Positions 8,935-17,267 of a stretch of DNA of 64,000 bases are shown here, piece after piece; positions within the stretch are counted from its first letter, which is position 1; each line of letters opens with the position of its first letter. A program made the position numbers and the translations under genes. The stretch is from an uncultured bacterium (lineage in GTDB: Bacteria; Cyanobacteriota; Vampirovibrionia; Gastranaerophilales; Gastranaerophilaceae). Under the pieces are notes generated by a model, which was not told the origin of the DNA, did no database searches, and was given only the letters and a program-made list of their open reading frames with translations. Location of the stretch: contig CASDOW010000003.1 of NCBI GenBank assembly GCA_949282195.1, positions 26,325 through 90,324 on the forward strand. The letters are read 5' to 3'.

Positions 8935-9775
8935 TTTTGCAATTGATGATTTTATCGTATCAGCCTTAAAAGAAGATATGTATTTTGGGGATATTACAAC
9001 GGACAGCGTTTGTTGCAGCCTCAATAATCCTATTTTTGAACTTTATTTAACCACAAGAAATGACGGTGTTTTGTGTGGAAAAGATGTGTTTAAAAGAGTT
9101 TTTCAATTGCTTTGTGAAAATAAAGTTAATATTGAATTTTATTTTAATGACGGTGACGAAATAAAAAAAGGCGATAAGATTGCAAAAATTAACGGTGAAG
9201 CAAGATACATCCTTACAGGCGAAAGACTTGCGCTTAACTTTGTACAAAAAATGTCAGGAATAGCAACGTATACACGCAAGTTTCAATCAAAGATTGAAAA
9301 ATACGGAGTTAGAATTGTCGACACAAGGAAAAACACGCCTAACTTTCGTCTTTTTGAAAAATATTCTGTTAAAGTAGGCGGTAATTACCTTCACAGATTT
9401 AATTTATCCGATTGTGTAATGTTAAAAGATAATCATATTGCTCTGTTGGGTGGTTCAATAACAAATGCTGTTAATGAAGTTCGAAAAAATATTTCCCATG
9501 CACATAAAATAGAAGTAGAATGTGACACAAAAGAGCAGGTTATTGAAGCACTTGCAAATAACGTCGATATAATAATGCTTGATAATATGACTATTGATGA
9601 AATGCGCGAGTGTGTGAGAATTGTTAATAAACAAGCAATTGTTGAAGCTTCAGGATGTGTAACTATTGATAATGTCGAAGAAATTGCAAAAACAGGCGTT
9701 GATGTTATTTCTACGAGCGCAATAGTTATGAAAGCGCCAACATTGGATTTAGCTTTTGACTATATAAAAAAATAA
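8912..9775 (+). CDS. nadC: Nicotinate-nucleotide diphosphorylase (quinolinate phosphoribosyltransferase)
   Basis: Converts quinolinate and PRPP to nicotinate mononucleotide. The 287-residue product shows the quinolinate-binding series VDTRKNTPNFR, EKYSVKVGGNYLHR and MLKDNHI, then the barrel strands IEVECDT, IIMLDNM and VEASGCV. The ATG at 8912 follows AAAAGGAAAA and fits the family start (YWLNNFAIDDFIVSALKED); the frame is open back to 8846 inside nadB but those residues do not belong to the family. Cotranscribed with nadB. Confidence 0.95.
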   Translation: MKQYWLNNFAIDDFIVSALKEDMYFGDITTDSVCCSLNNPIFELYLTTRNDGVLCGKDVFKRVFQLLCENKVNIEFYFNDGDEIKKGDKIAKINGEARYILTGERLALNFVQKMSGIATYTRKFQSKIEKYGVRIVDTRKNTPNFRLFEKYSVKVGGNYLHRFNLSDCVMLKDNHIALLGGSITNAVNEVRKNISHAHKIEVECDTKEQVIEALANNVDIIMLDNMTIDEMRECVRIVNKQAIVEASGCVTIDNVEEIAKTGVDVISTSAIVMKAPTLDLAFDYIKK

Positions 9776-9776
9776 A

Positions 9777-10652
9777 TTAATTAAAATAAATTTGTTTAAT
9801 ATAATCAATTGTCTTCATAAGACCGCTTTGAAGCGATGTATTTAGAGTGATATTATTATCGTTTAAATATGTCAGCTCCGGTATATAAGTTGGAAAGATT
9901 TTTTTGTCATTAAGAACTATAATTTTTGATTTAGACTTTGTGTAGTTTGTGATTAATTTTGCAATGCTTTTATCAAGATAAATGCTTGAAGTTGAAATAT
10001 CAATAATGGTGTCAATTGAAATATTATTCATAATTTTAATCATAGCTGAAGCTATATCTTCGCAATATGTTAAATACAAACCTCTGTTATAAACAATTAT
10101 ATCTTTATTGTTTAGTGCACTAAATATCATTTTTGCAACAAAATTATTTGAATTTAATACTGTATTAATACCGTATAATTCACTTATTCTGACAAGTTGA
10201 ATATCGGTTTTATAGGTTTGTTTAAAGTTATTAATTAAATCAACAATGAGCTTAATTAAATTATAATATTCAAAAAAGTCTTTATTGCTTTCATCAAAAT
10301 CGCAAAAAGGAAGCATAACTAAGAGTTTTGAGCCTGAATTTTTTGTATAAGATAAAATATTTTTTATTTTCTCAAGCTGATTAAAAGAGTATTCATATTT
10401 ATTTTCAAAATAATTATCCAAATTACAGCAATCGAGCCAATAGATATAATCGACTGTCGGTAAATTTTGGCTATTAATTTTTTCATCAATTAAATTGAAA
10501 CAATTATTTTTCAACAACCCGCAAATATTGGAAAATTGTCTGCCATTTTCAGCGCTTGGCGCAAATATGGTTAAATTTTCGTCTTTTAATAGTTCAAATG
10601 CAAGAGTGGTGCTTAAAATACCGCCGACTTTTGATACTAATACCTTATCCAT
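9777..10652 (-). CDS. Divergent extended-SDR (epimerase/decarboxylase-like) protein
   Basis: 291 residues resembling NAD-dependent nucleotide-sugar epimerases or UDP-glucuronate decarboxylases, but strongly diverged. Visible traces are an N-terminal beta strand plus GGILSTTLAFEL in place of GGxGFIGSHL, a possible YxxxK catalytic pair (EYYNLIKLIVDLI), and a C-terminal IIVYNRGLYLTYCEDIASAM that matches the family's 'I.VYG.G.QTRSF.YVDD...' segment. The Rossmann glycine motif is incomplete, so cofactor binding is doubtful. It ends one base after nadC on the other strand and lies just downstream of the TOPRIM gene. Substrate unknown. Confidence 0.5.
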   Translation of the reverse strand: MDKVLVSKVGGILSTTLAFELLKDENLTIFAPSAENGRQFSNICGLLKNNCFNLIDEKINSQNLPTVDYIYWLDCCNLDNYFENKYEYSFNQLEKIKNILSYTKNSGSKLLVMLPFCDFDESNKDFFEYYNLIKLIVDLINNFKQTYKTDIQLVRISELYGINTVLNSNNFVAKMIFSALNNKDIIVYNRGLYLTYCEDIASAMIKIMNNISIDTIIDISTSSIYLDKSIAKLITNYTKSKSKIIVLNDKKIFPTYIPELTYLNDNNITLNTSLQSGLMKTIDYIKQIYFN

Positions 10653-10670
10653 ATGTATATTTTAATTGTT

Positions 10671-11630
10671 TTATATGTATTTGACAATTGTTTCAATTTC
10701 TGTGTTATTAAAATCTTCTTTAGTTGTAAAGTTTTCAATATATTTTTTTAATTCTTGAGCAAATTGCGCTTTCTTAAATTCGCCAAAACCATATTTTTTA
10801 TATATATTTTCAAGGTTTAAGACCATTGAACTCTGATTGTTAAAATCATCAAATATGCAATTATATTCATTTTTGTGGATAAAATTAATTGCTTTTAATA
10901 ATACATTTATTGGTATTAAATCTTCAAATTCGCCGCTTTTAATCAGATAAATTTTGTCTTTATTTCTTAGCTTAGGTTCTATTAGGGATTTTGTTTGAGA
11001 AGCATCTTTATCTAATAAAATAAAAAACGGAAGTTTTATATATTCAGTCATTGAATAGTATTTTCTTGCAACCTGATTTTTGCCTCCTGCAGGGATAACT
11101 ATTACGCCGATTTTATCAAGATTTATGTCAAATAGCTTAAACATTGTGTTTAGCAGGGTATATTCTGTTTGCCCTTCGCAAAGTATTATTTTTTCAATAG
11201 GATATAATAGTGAATACTTATTTCTCAAGGTTTTTATATTTATTCTTTCAGAATTTAATTTTTTTATCCAAAGCAAATTTTTTAAATCAATGCCGTTTTC
11301 AGAAATCTCATTAATCATTGCTGATATATTCAATCGGCTCGATAGGTATTGATAAGATATTTCATTTTTTGTAAAATAATTTTCTTCAAGCTCTTCTATA
11401 ACATTGTTTACAAAATAATCGTTATTAACTTCTTTAAGAGAAGAATTAAAAATTTCTTCAACAATATGAATTTTAGAATTTAAGTCTAAGTCTTTACAGT
11501 TAAAATCTAAGCAAAATTTATTTATAATATCATCAAAAACCCTGCTATAGCGAATATATGCAGGTTCAAACCTTGTCAGACGGTCTAGTATTGTTATAAA
11601 ATAATCCTTTGGAATTCTTTTAAATTTCAT
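10671..11630 (-). CDS. Stand-alone TOPRIM (OLD-like) domain protein
   Basis: 319-residue protein with an uncharacterised helical N-terminal half and a C-terminal TOPRIM fold of the OLD-nuclease type. It shows ILCEGQTEYTLL (catalytic Glu), VIVIPAGGKNQVARKYY, FFILLDKDASQ (DxD metal pair) and EFEDLIP, a motif also seen in OLD-family TOPRIM domains. The ATPase domain that precedes TOPRIM in full OLD proteins is absent. TOPRIM domains cleave or rejoin nucleic acid phosphodiesters with Mg2+. A role in repair, plasmid control or defence is possible but not shown. It is followed by the SDR-like gene after 18 bp. Confidence 0.6.
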   Translation of the reverse strand: MKFKRIPKDYFITILDRLTRFEPAYIRYSRVFDDIINKFCLDFNCKDLDLNSKIHIVEEIFNSSLKEVNNDYFVNNVIEELEENYFTKNEISYQYLSSRLNISAMINEISENGIDLKNLLWIKKLNSERINIKTLRNKYSLLYPIEKIILCEGQTEYTLLNTMFKLFDINLDKIGVIVIPAGGKNQVARKYYSMTEYIKLPFFILLDKDASQTKSLIEPKLRNKDKIYLIKSGEFEDLIPINVLLKAINFIHKNEYNCIFDDFNNQSSMVLNLENIYKKYGFGEFKKAQFAQELKKYIENFTTKEDFNNTEIETIVKYI

Positions 11631-11645
11631 ACTAAAATACTATCA

Positions 11646-11681
11646 TAAAAAATGGCGGTTAATTTTTATAACCGCCATTTT
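11646..11681 (-). terminator. Terminator of the small membrane-protein gene
   Basis: A 13-bp stem (AAAATGGCGGTTA with TAACCGCCATTTT) closed by a 7-base loop, followed on the minus strand by a run of T. It lies directly after the stop of the gene ending at 11683. Confidence 0.8.
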
Positions 11682-11682
11682 G

Positions 11683-11994
11683 TTAATTTGTTTTATTATC
11701 ATTTTTTTTACTGTTTTTAATTTTATCAATGAGAATGTAAGCACCTGATAAAACTGCCCCTAAAAGTGCCGAACAACCAGCAGAATAAGCAACAGATTTG
11801 GGAATTGTTTTTAAAAAAACATCTGCACTTCCTGAATTCTTTAGTGCATTTGAGTTTTTTACATAATAACCTAAATCATAAATTCCTTGGACACCTGCAC
11901 CTAAACATGCGCTCACTGCTGCACATTTTGCAACGTATGATGAATTTGGATTTTTGGATCCAATGATATGACCAATAGAAAATATTTTAGGCAT
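11683..11994 (-). CDS. Small predicted membrane protein
   Basis: 103 residues from the preferred start. The ATG at 11994 is preceded by GGAGGA at ideal spacing, whereas the frame extends 10 codons upstream without a ribosome site. There are two hydrophobic, Ala/Gly-rich segments (about residues 20-42 and 70-90: CAAVSACLGAGVQGIYDLGY and YSAGCSALLGAVLSGAYILI) and a Lys/Asn tail, suggesting two membrane helices. No family recognised. It has its own terminator. Confidence 0.6.
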   Translation of the reverse strand: MPKIFSIGHIIGSKNPNSSYVAKCAAVSACLGAGVQGIYDLGYYVKNSNALKNSGSADVFLKTIPKSVAYSAGCSALLGAVLSGAYILIDKIKNSKKNDNKTN

Positions 11995-12060
11995 ACAATC
12001 CTCCTTTTTTTTATTATAACACACCTGAATAAATTTAGTTGCTATATACTACATAAAAGT

Positions 12061-12101
12061 TAATAGTGTATTATTGACATTTATTGATTTTGATGTAGAA
12101 T
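12061..12101 (+). promoter_or_regulatory. adhE promoter with adjacent dyad
   Basis: TTGACA (12074-12079), a 16-bp spacer and TAGAAT (12096-12101) form a near-consensus sigma-70 promoter about 40 bp before the adhE ATG. The dyad TAATA-GTG-TATTA (12061-12073) abuts the -35 box. Since rex lies next to adhE and Rex commonly represses adhE, this dyad could be its operator, but it is short and does not match the TTGTGA-type Rex box well. Confidence 0.6.
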
Positions 12102-12140
12102 TTAAATAGAGATTTTTTTCACGAAAAGGAGAATTAAAAT

Positions 12141-14765
12141 ATGACAGCTACTGAAGAAAAGAAAACAACCGAATTGGTTGAAACTGTTGAACAGTTAGAA
12201 GCTCTTATCGACAGAGTTGCCGCAGCTCAAAAAGAATATGCAACATTCTCTCAAGAACAAGTTGATAAAATTTTTAAAGCAGCAGCAACTGCAGCAGACA
12301 AGGCTCGTATTCCTCTTGCAAGAATGGCTCATGAGGAAACAGGAATGGGTATTGTAGAAGATAAAGTTATCAAAAATCACTTTGCATCTGAATACATATA
12401 CAACAAACATAAAAACACCAAAACTTGCGGTGTTATTGAAGAAGATAAAGCAAACGGAATTAAAATTGTTGCTGAACCTTTGGGAATTTTAGCAGGTATT
12501 GTTCCTACTACTAACCCTACTTCAACAGCTATTTTTAAATCATTAATTGCTCTTAAAACAAGAAATGCAATCATTTTTTCACCACACCCAAGAGCAAAAG
12601 AATGTACAATTGCAGCTGCTAAAATCGTTTTAGATGCTGCTGTTAAAGCTGGTGCTCCTAAAGATATTATCGGTTGGATTGACGTACCTTCAATCGAATT
12701 ATCTGGCTATTTAATGAAAGATAAGAAAATTTCTTGTATTTTAGCTACAGGCGGTCCAGGTATGGTTACCGCTGCTTATTCATCAGGAAACCCTGCATTA
12801 GGTGTTGGTCCTGGTAATACATCAGCTGTTATTGATGAAACTGCTGATATTAAAATGGCAGTTTCTTCTGTTCTAATGTCTAAAACATTTGATAATGGTA
12901 TGATTTGTGCTTCTGAACAATCAGTTGTTGTTGTTGACAGCGTATATGAAGAAGTTAGAAAAGAATTTGCATACAGAGGAGCATATTTATTAAGTGATTC
13001 AGAAATGCAAAAACTTATTGACCTTCCATTTATCGATCCTCAAAGAGGTACTGCTCATCCTAAAATCGTTGGTCAAAGCGCGCACACTATTGCTAAATTA
13101 GCAGGTTTTGAAGTTCCTGAAAATGCAAAAGTTCTAATCGCTCAAAGACCTTCTGTTGATTGGGCTGACCCATTCTCAAGAGAAAAATTATCTCCAATTT
13201 TAGCTATGTATAGAGCAGAAAATTTTGAACAAGCTGCTGATATGGCTTATACACTTGTTTCAAAAGGCGGCGCAGGTCACACTTCTGTTTTATATACAGA
13301 TGAACGCAAAAAAGATAGAATTGATACATATGCAAAGAAAATGCCTTCTTGCAGAGTATTAATCAATCAACCTTCAAGCCAAGGCGGTATCGGTGACTTA
13401 TACAACTTCCGCATGGAACCGTCATTAACATTGGGTTGCGGTTCTTGGGGTAAAAACTCAGTTTCCGGTAATGTTGGTGTTAAAGACTTATTGAACTACA
13501 AGAGAGTTGCTGAAAGGAGAGAAAACATGCTTTGGTTTAAGGTTCCTCAAAAAGTTTACTTCAAACGCGGTGCTACTGATTTAGCTTTACGTGAATTACA
13601 AGGTAGAAAGAAAGCATTCATTGTTACAGACAGATTTTTATTCAATTCAGGTGCTGCTGATCAAATTATCAAAGTTCTTGATGAAATCGGAATTGACCAT
13701 GAAGTATTCTTTGATGTAAAACCGGATCCGACTTTATCTACAATCGAAGATGCGTATGCAATTATGAAACCGTTTGAACCTGATGTAATCATTGCGTTAG
13801 GTGGTGGTTCTCCAATGGATGCAGCTAAAATCTTGTGGTTAAAATATGAACAACCTGATACAGTATTTGAAGATATTGCAATGAGATTTATGGATATCAG
13901 AAAGAGAATTTGTCAGCTTCCTGAACTTGGTAAAAAAGCACTTATGGTTGCTATTCCTACAACATCAGGTACTGGTTCAGAAGTTACACCATTCTCTATC
14001 ATTACTGATGATAAATCAGGTGTTAAATATGCAATCGCAGATTACGCTTTAACTCCTTCTATGGCTATTGTTGATCCTAACTTTGTTGACGGTATGCCAA
14101 AAGGTTTAACTGCTGCTTCTGGTATTGACGCTCTAGTTCACGCTATTGAAGCCTATGTATCTTGTATGGCAACTAACTTTACTAATTCAAACGCTCTTGA
14201 AGCAACAAAATTAGTATTTAAATATTTAGGTCGTTCATACCATGAAGGTGCTAATGATCCTATTGCAAGAGAAAAAATGCACTATGCAGCTACAATTGCA
14301 GCTATGGCATTTGCTAATGCTTTCTTAGGATTATGTCACTCAATGGCACACAAACTTGGTGCTATGTTCCACGTACCACATGGTGTTGCTAATGCATTAT
14401 TAATCAGACAAGTTATCAAATATAACGCAACTGATTGTCCTAAAAAACAAGCAACATTCCCTCAATATAAATATCCATGTGCAGTTGAAAGATACGCTCA
14501 AATTGCAGATGAATTAAAATTGGGTGGTTCATCAAACGAAGAAAAAACTCAATTATTAATCGATGCTATCGATAAATTAATGAGTGATGTTCAACTTCCA
14601 AAATCAATCAAAGAATTTGGCGTAACAGAAGAAGACTTCTATGCTAAATTAGATGAAATGGTTGAATTGGCATTTGACGATCAATGTACTGGTGCAAACC
14701 CTGTATATCCTCTAATGGAAGATATGAAACAATTATACATTGACGCATTCAATGGCAATGTGTAA
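12141..14765 (+). CDS. adhE: Bifunctional acetaldehyde-CoA/alcohol dehydrogenase
   Basis: Reduces acetyl-CoA to acetaldehyde and then ethanol, regenerating two NAD+ in fermentation. In known members it forms helical filaments (spirosomes). The 874-residue protein has the expected two parts. An aldehyde dehydrogenase domain (about 1-440) has ATGGPGMV and the catalytic Cys256 in NGMICASEQS. An iron-dependent alcohol dehydrogenase domain (about 450-874) has ALGGGSPMDAAK, TTSGTGSEVTPF and the iron-ligand region HSMAHKLGAMFHVPHG. A strong AAGGAG site precedes the ATG. It has its own promoter and terminator, and rex follows. Confidence 0.98.
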   Translation: MTATEEKKTTELVETVEQLEALIDRVAAAQKEYATFSQEQVDKIFKAAATAADKARIPLARMAHEETGMGIVEDKVIKNHFASEYIYNKHKNTKTCGVIEEDKANGIKIVAEPLGILAGIVPTTNPTSTAIFKSLIALKTRNAIIFSPHPRAKECTIAAAKIVLDAAVKAGAPKDIIGWIDVPSIELSGYLMKDKKISCILATGGPGMVTAAYSSGNPALGVGPGNTSAVIDETADIKMAVSSVLMSKTFDNGMICASEQSVVVVDSVYEEVRKEFAYRGAYLLSDSEMQKLIDLPFIDPQRGTAHPKIVGQSAHTIAKLAGFEVPENAKVLIAQRPSVDWADPFSREKLSPILAMYRAENFEQAADMAYTLVSKGGAGHTSVLYTDERKKDRIDTYAKKMPSCRVLINQPSSQGGIGDLYNFRMEPSLTLGCGSWGKNSVSGNVGVKDLLNYKRVAERRENMLWFKVPQKVYFKRGATDLALRELQGRKKAFIVTDRFLFNSGAADQIIKVLDEIGIDHEVFFDVKPDPTLSTIEDAYAIMKPFEPDVIIALGGGSPMDAAKILWLKYEQPDTVFEDIAMRFMDIRKRICQLPELGKKALMVAIPTTSGTGSEVTPFSIITDDKSGVKYAIADYALTPSMAIVDPNFVDGMPKGLTAASGIDALVHAIEAYVSCMATNFTNSNALEATKLVFKYLGRSYHEGANDPIAREKMHYAATIAAMAFANAFLGLCHSMAHKLGAMFHVPHGVANALLIRQVIKYNATDCPKKQATFPQYKYPCAVERYAQIADELKLGGSSNEEKTQLLIDAIDKLMSDVQLPKSIKEFGVTEEDFYAKLDEMVELAFDDQCTGANPVYPLMEDMKQLYIDAFNGNV

Positions 14766-14777
14766 TTAAATAATTAT

Positions 14778-14815
14778 AAAGCAAGGCTTGATTAATATTG
14801 AGCCTTGCTTTTTTA
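14778..14815 (+). terminator. adhE terminator
   Basis: An 11-bp stem (AAAGCAAGGCT with AGCCTTGCTTT), 12-base loop and T run, 12 bp after the adhE stop. It separates adhE from rex, so rex needs read-through or its own promoter. Confidence 0.85.
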
Positions 14816-14833
14816 ATATAAAGGTGTTTAAAA

Positions 14834-15457
14834 ATGAAAAGCGCACTTTCGCAACGCACAATAAACAGATTAACGCAATATTATACGATATTAAGAGATT
14901 ATTCAAAAAAAGAAATTCAAAATATTACCTCGTCGCAAATTTCACAACTTCTTGATATTGATGAAACTCAAGTTCGAAAAGATATAAAAAGCATAAATTG
15001 CAAAGGTAAATGCAAAGTAGGATACTCTGTTTCTGAACTTAAAGGCATAATTGAAGATGTATTAGATTATAAGGTAATAAAAAAAGCTTTTGTAATTGGC
15101 GCAGGTAATCTTGGAGTGGCGCTTTCAAAATATTCAAAATTTAGCGAATTTGGGCTTCAAATCGAATGTCTTTTTGATGCCGATAAAAATAAAATCGGTA
15201 ATACAATTGACGGAAAAGAAATTTTTGATATAAAGCTATTAAAGCAAAAAGTTCAAAAATCAGGAATAAACATTGCAATATTAACAACGCCAAACAAGGT
15301 CGCTCAAGAAGTATGTGATTTTTTGGTTGATTGCGGTATTAAATACATCTGGAATTTTGCGCCAAGTATATTAATAGTGCCTAAAAGTGTTAAAGTATGG
15401 CATGAAAATTTAATTGGCAGTTTTATTCAATTTTGCGCGGTTGAAAATATTACTTAG
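14834..15457 (+). CDS. rex: Redox-sensing transcriptional repressor Rex
   Basis: DNA-binding sensor of the NADH/NAD+ ratio; it releases DNA when NADH is high, inducing fermentation genes. The 207 residues comprise an N-terminal winged helix (TINRLTQYYTILRDY, then QISQLLDIDETQVRKDI) and a C-terminal Rossmann domain with the dinucleotide motif IGAGNLGVAL. The usual 'GxxGVGY' linker appears as KCKVGYSV. Its position directly after adhE supports adhE as its target. Confidence 0.93.
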   Translation: MKSALSQRTINRLTQYYTILRDYSKKEIQNITSSQISQLLDIDETQVRKDIKSINCKGKCKVGYSVSELKGIIEDVLDYKVIKKAFVIGAGNLGVALSKYSKFSEFGLQIECLFDADKNKIGNTIDGKEIFDIKLLKQKVQKSGINIAILTTPNKVAQEVCDFLVDCGIKYIWNFAPSILIVPKSVKVWHENLIGSFIQFCAVENIT

Positions 15458-15506
15458 TTTTAGGAAACTGATAATATTAATATTTGTAAACCATTTATTT
15501 TTTTTC

Positions 15507-15670
15507 TTGCAAAAAAATATTTTTCCGATAACATAGATAATGCACCTAAATTATAGATACGTAATTTAGTAAAAAAAAACCGAATTTGAATACATTTCAA
15601 AACCGGTTATATAATGAGTCTTGTATCGTTAGTAAATCTTAAAGCCCGATTATTATTGGGCTTTTTTTTA
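15507..15670 (+). ncRNA. Candidate small structured RNA
   Basis: Gene-free segment after rex. TTGCAA (15507-15512), a 16-bp spacer and TAACAT (15529-15534) could be a promoter, predicting a transcript from about 15541. Downstream lie three successive inverted repeats: CTAAATTA/TAATTTAG (15546-15569), a two-part stem AACCG/CGGTT plus TTTGAA/TTCAAA (15578-15608), and the terminator at 15641. The facing gene downstream is on the other strand, so this is not a leader of a plus-strand gene. It may be a ~130-nt sRNA or only the 3' UTR of rex. No known RNA family recognised. Confidence 0.35.
15641..15670 (+). terminator. Intrinsic terminator downstream of rex
   Basis: A 7-bp stem AAAGCCC/GGGCTTT with a 10-base loop and at least six further T. 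It lies 184 bp after the rex stop and ends the structured segment above. Confidence 0.8.
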
Positions 15671-15742
15671 ACATTTTTTATTATACTACGCGCTACAATT
15701 ATAGAAATACTACATATATACTATTTATCTTCTAAAAGATAA

Positions 15743-16132
15743 TTATTCTGCGGTTTTAACCGTATCATAGCCCATTTTTTCCCATGTTCTGTATCCTCCG
15801 GCCAAAACCTTTACCATATAGCCTTTTTTAGCTATCTCATAGGCTGTTTTATGCGCTAATTGGCACAATTGGCTGTAACAATATACAATATTTAGCTTAT
15901 GTTTTTCAAACATTATCAAATGTTCTTCAAGGCTGTCATAAGGCACATGGATAGCATATGGAATATGCCCTTCGATATAATCATCATATTTTCTTACATC
16001 AACAATATTTAAATCTTCAATTTTATTTTCAATTTGTCTTTTTAAATCAAATGGTGACACAATAAATGATAGTTCATTTAAGAAAAATTCTTCAGCCTTT
16101 TTTGTATTTTCGGTTATGTAATTTATTTCCAT
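15743..16132 (-). CDS. Rhodanese-like domain protein
   Basis: 129-residue cytoplasmic protein. After a ~35-residue N-terminal extension there is a single rhodanese fold: NIVDVRKYDDYIEGHIPYAI, then IVYCYSQLCQLAHKTA with the active-site cysteine at YCY, and the closing VKVLAGGYRTWEKMGY. Such domains carry persulfide sulfur or serve as sulfur-relay adaptors. The active loop differs from the usual CxxGxRS. AAGGAG precedes the ATG. It lies 82 bp downstream of the response-regulator gene on the same strand. Confidence 0.8.
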   Translation of the reverse strand: MEINYITENTKKAEEFFLNELSFIVSPFDLKRQIENKIEDLNIVDVRKYDDYIEGHIPYAIHVPYDSLEEHLIMFEKHKLNIVYCYSQLCQLAHKTAYEIAKKGYMVKVLAGGYRTWEKMGYDTVKTAE

Positions 16133-16214
16133 TTTTTTCTCCTTATTTCTATCTATTCGATTGATAACGATAATATATGCAATATCATACTAATAGATTG
16201 GTATTGATAATATA

Positions 16215-16904
16215 TTAAACAATTCCTTCTCTTATTGCTTTAACAGCGGCTTGAGTTCTGTCATCAACAACCAATTTTTGAATAATATTGCATACATGGG
16301 CTTTTGATGTATGTTCTGAAATATTTAATTCATCGGCGATTTGCTGATTGGATTTGCCTTCTACAACTAATTTCAAGACTTCATATTCGCGAGCGGTCAA
16401 GTTTGCATGGGTTTGTTTGAAATTAGAACGGCTGACCTGAGTATTAGGAACAACATTTGGGTTTAATTCCCTTAAAATTTGAACCGCTTTTTTATCAATC
16501 CACATAGCCCCTCTTGAAACAGATTGCACAATCAAATCCAATAATTCTGTATTTATATCTTTTAAAATATATCCGTAAATACCCATTTTCATTGCTTTGT
16601 TGATAACATGTTCATTTATGTGTGATGTTAAGATTGCAAATTTAACATTAGGCTTTTGAGCTGATACTTTTTCAATTAAATCCAGACCGTTTATATCGCC
16701 AAGCTCTAAATCTAAAAGTACAACATCAGGATTTTGAGCTACAATTTTACTTATACCTTCTTTTCCGTTTGAAGCTTCAGCCACAACGCAAACACAAGGC
16801 GAGTTTTTAAAAAGTGATTTTATACCGCAGCGAAAAAGTTTATGATCATCAACAATCATTAATCTTATTTTTTCTTCGGTATTATTTAAAATAGTATTTT
16901 GCAT
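16215..16904 (-). CDS. NarL/FixJ-type response regulator
   Basis: 229 residues: a receiver domain (about 13-135) with acidic pair Asp19-Asp20, phospho-acceptor Asp65 (VVLLDLELGD), the ILTSH switch residue and the ILKD lysine, then a LuxR-type helix-turn-helix (LTAREYEVLKLVVEGKSNQQ and INISEHTSKAHV-like recognition region). No sensor kinase gene is nearby, so it is an orphan in this window. Targets unknown; the long upstream intergenic region and the downstream rhodanese gene are candidates. Confidence 0.9.
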   Translation of the reverse strand: MQNTILNNTEEKIRLMIVDDHKLFRCGIKSLFKNSPCVCVVAEASNGKEGISKIVAQNPDVVLLDLELGDINGLDLIEKVSAQKPNVKFAILTSHINEHVINKAMKMGIYGYILKDINTELLDLIVQSVSRGAMWIDKKAVQILRELNPNVVPNTQVSRSNFKQTHANLTAREYEVLKLVVEGKSNQQIADELNISEHTSKAHVCNIIQKLVVDDRTQAAVKAIREGIV

Positions 16905-17267
16905 ATTTTCTCCTTATTTTTTAATCAGATTATCAGTATATTTTTTAAAATTCATTATATTGACTAAAATAAGAGGAATAATTATAGGATAAATTTAAAT
17001 TTGAAGTCTGCTTTATATTAAGGTTTAAATACGATTTAAGGATTAAATATGACCTTCGAGATTAAGTTTTAAGGGGGGTTGAATTGCTTTTTGGTATAAT
17101 TAATCATCTACATAAATATAATAGCTTGTTACATAATATACATTATCACAACCAATCGATTAACATGGATATAGCATTTAAACTCACGTATACTTAAGAA
17201 TTATGTTTTAAGTTAAATTAATCTAAAAAACCGAATTATTATTTTTTAAAAATGTTATAATAACTTT
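16905..17267. promoter_or_regulatory. 363-bp divergent intergenic region with extended -10 elements
   Basis: Gene-free, AT-rich region between the response regulator and the FAD oxidoreductase. Two extended -10 boxes face right: TGG-TATAAT ending at 17100 and TGT-TATAAT at 17253-17261. The latter ends six bases before the ATG at 17268, which would give an almost leaderless mRNA. An inverted repeat ACTTAA/TTAAGT lies around 17190-17215. No ribosome site precedes 17268. No RNA gene recognised. Confidence 0.5.

Noticed and set aside
10671..11630. Complete OLD/Gabija-type defence system
   Set aside because: No ATPase domain and no UvrD-like helicase partner nearby.
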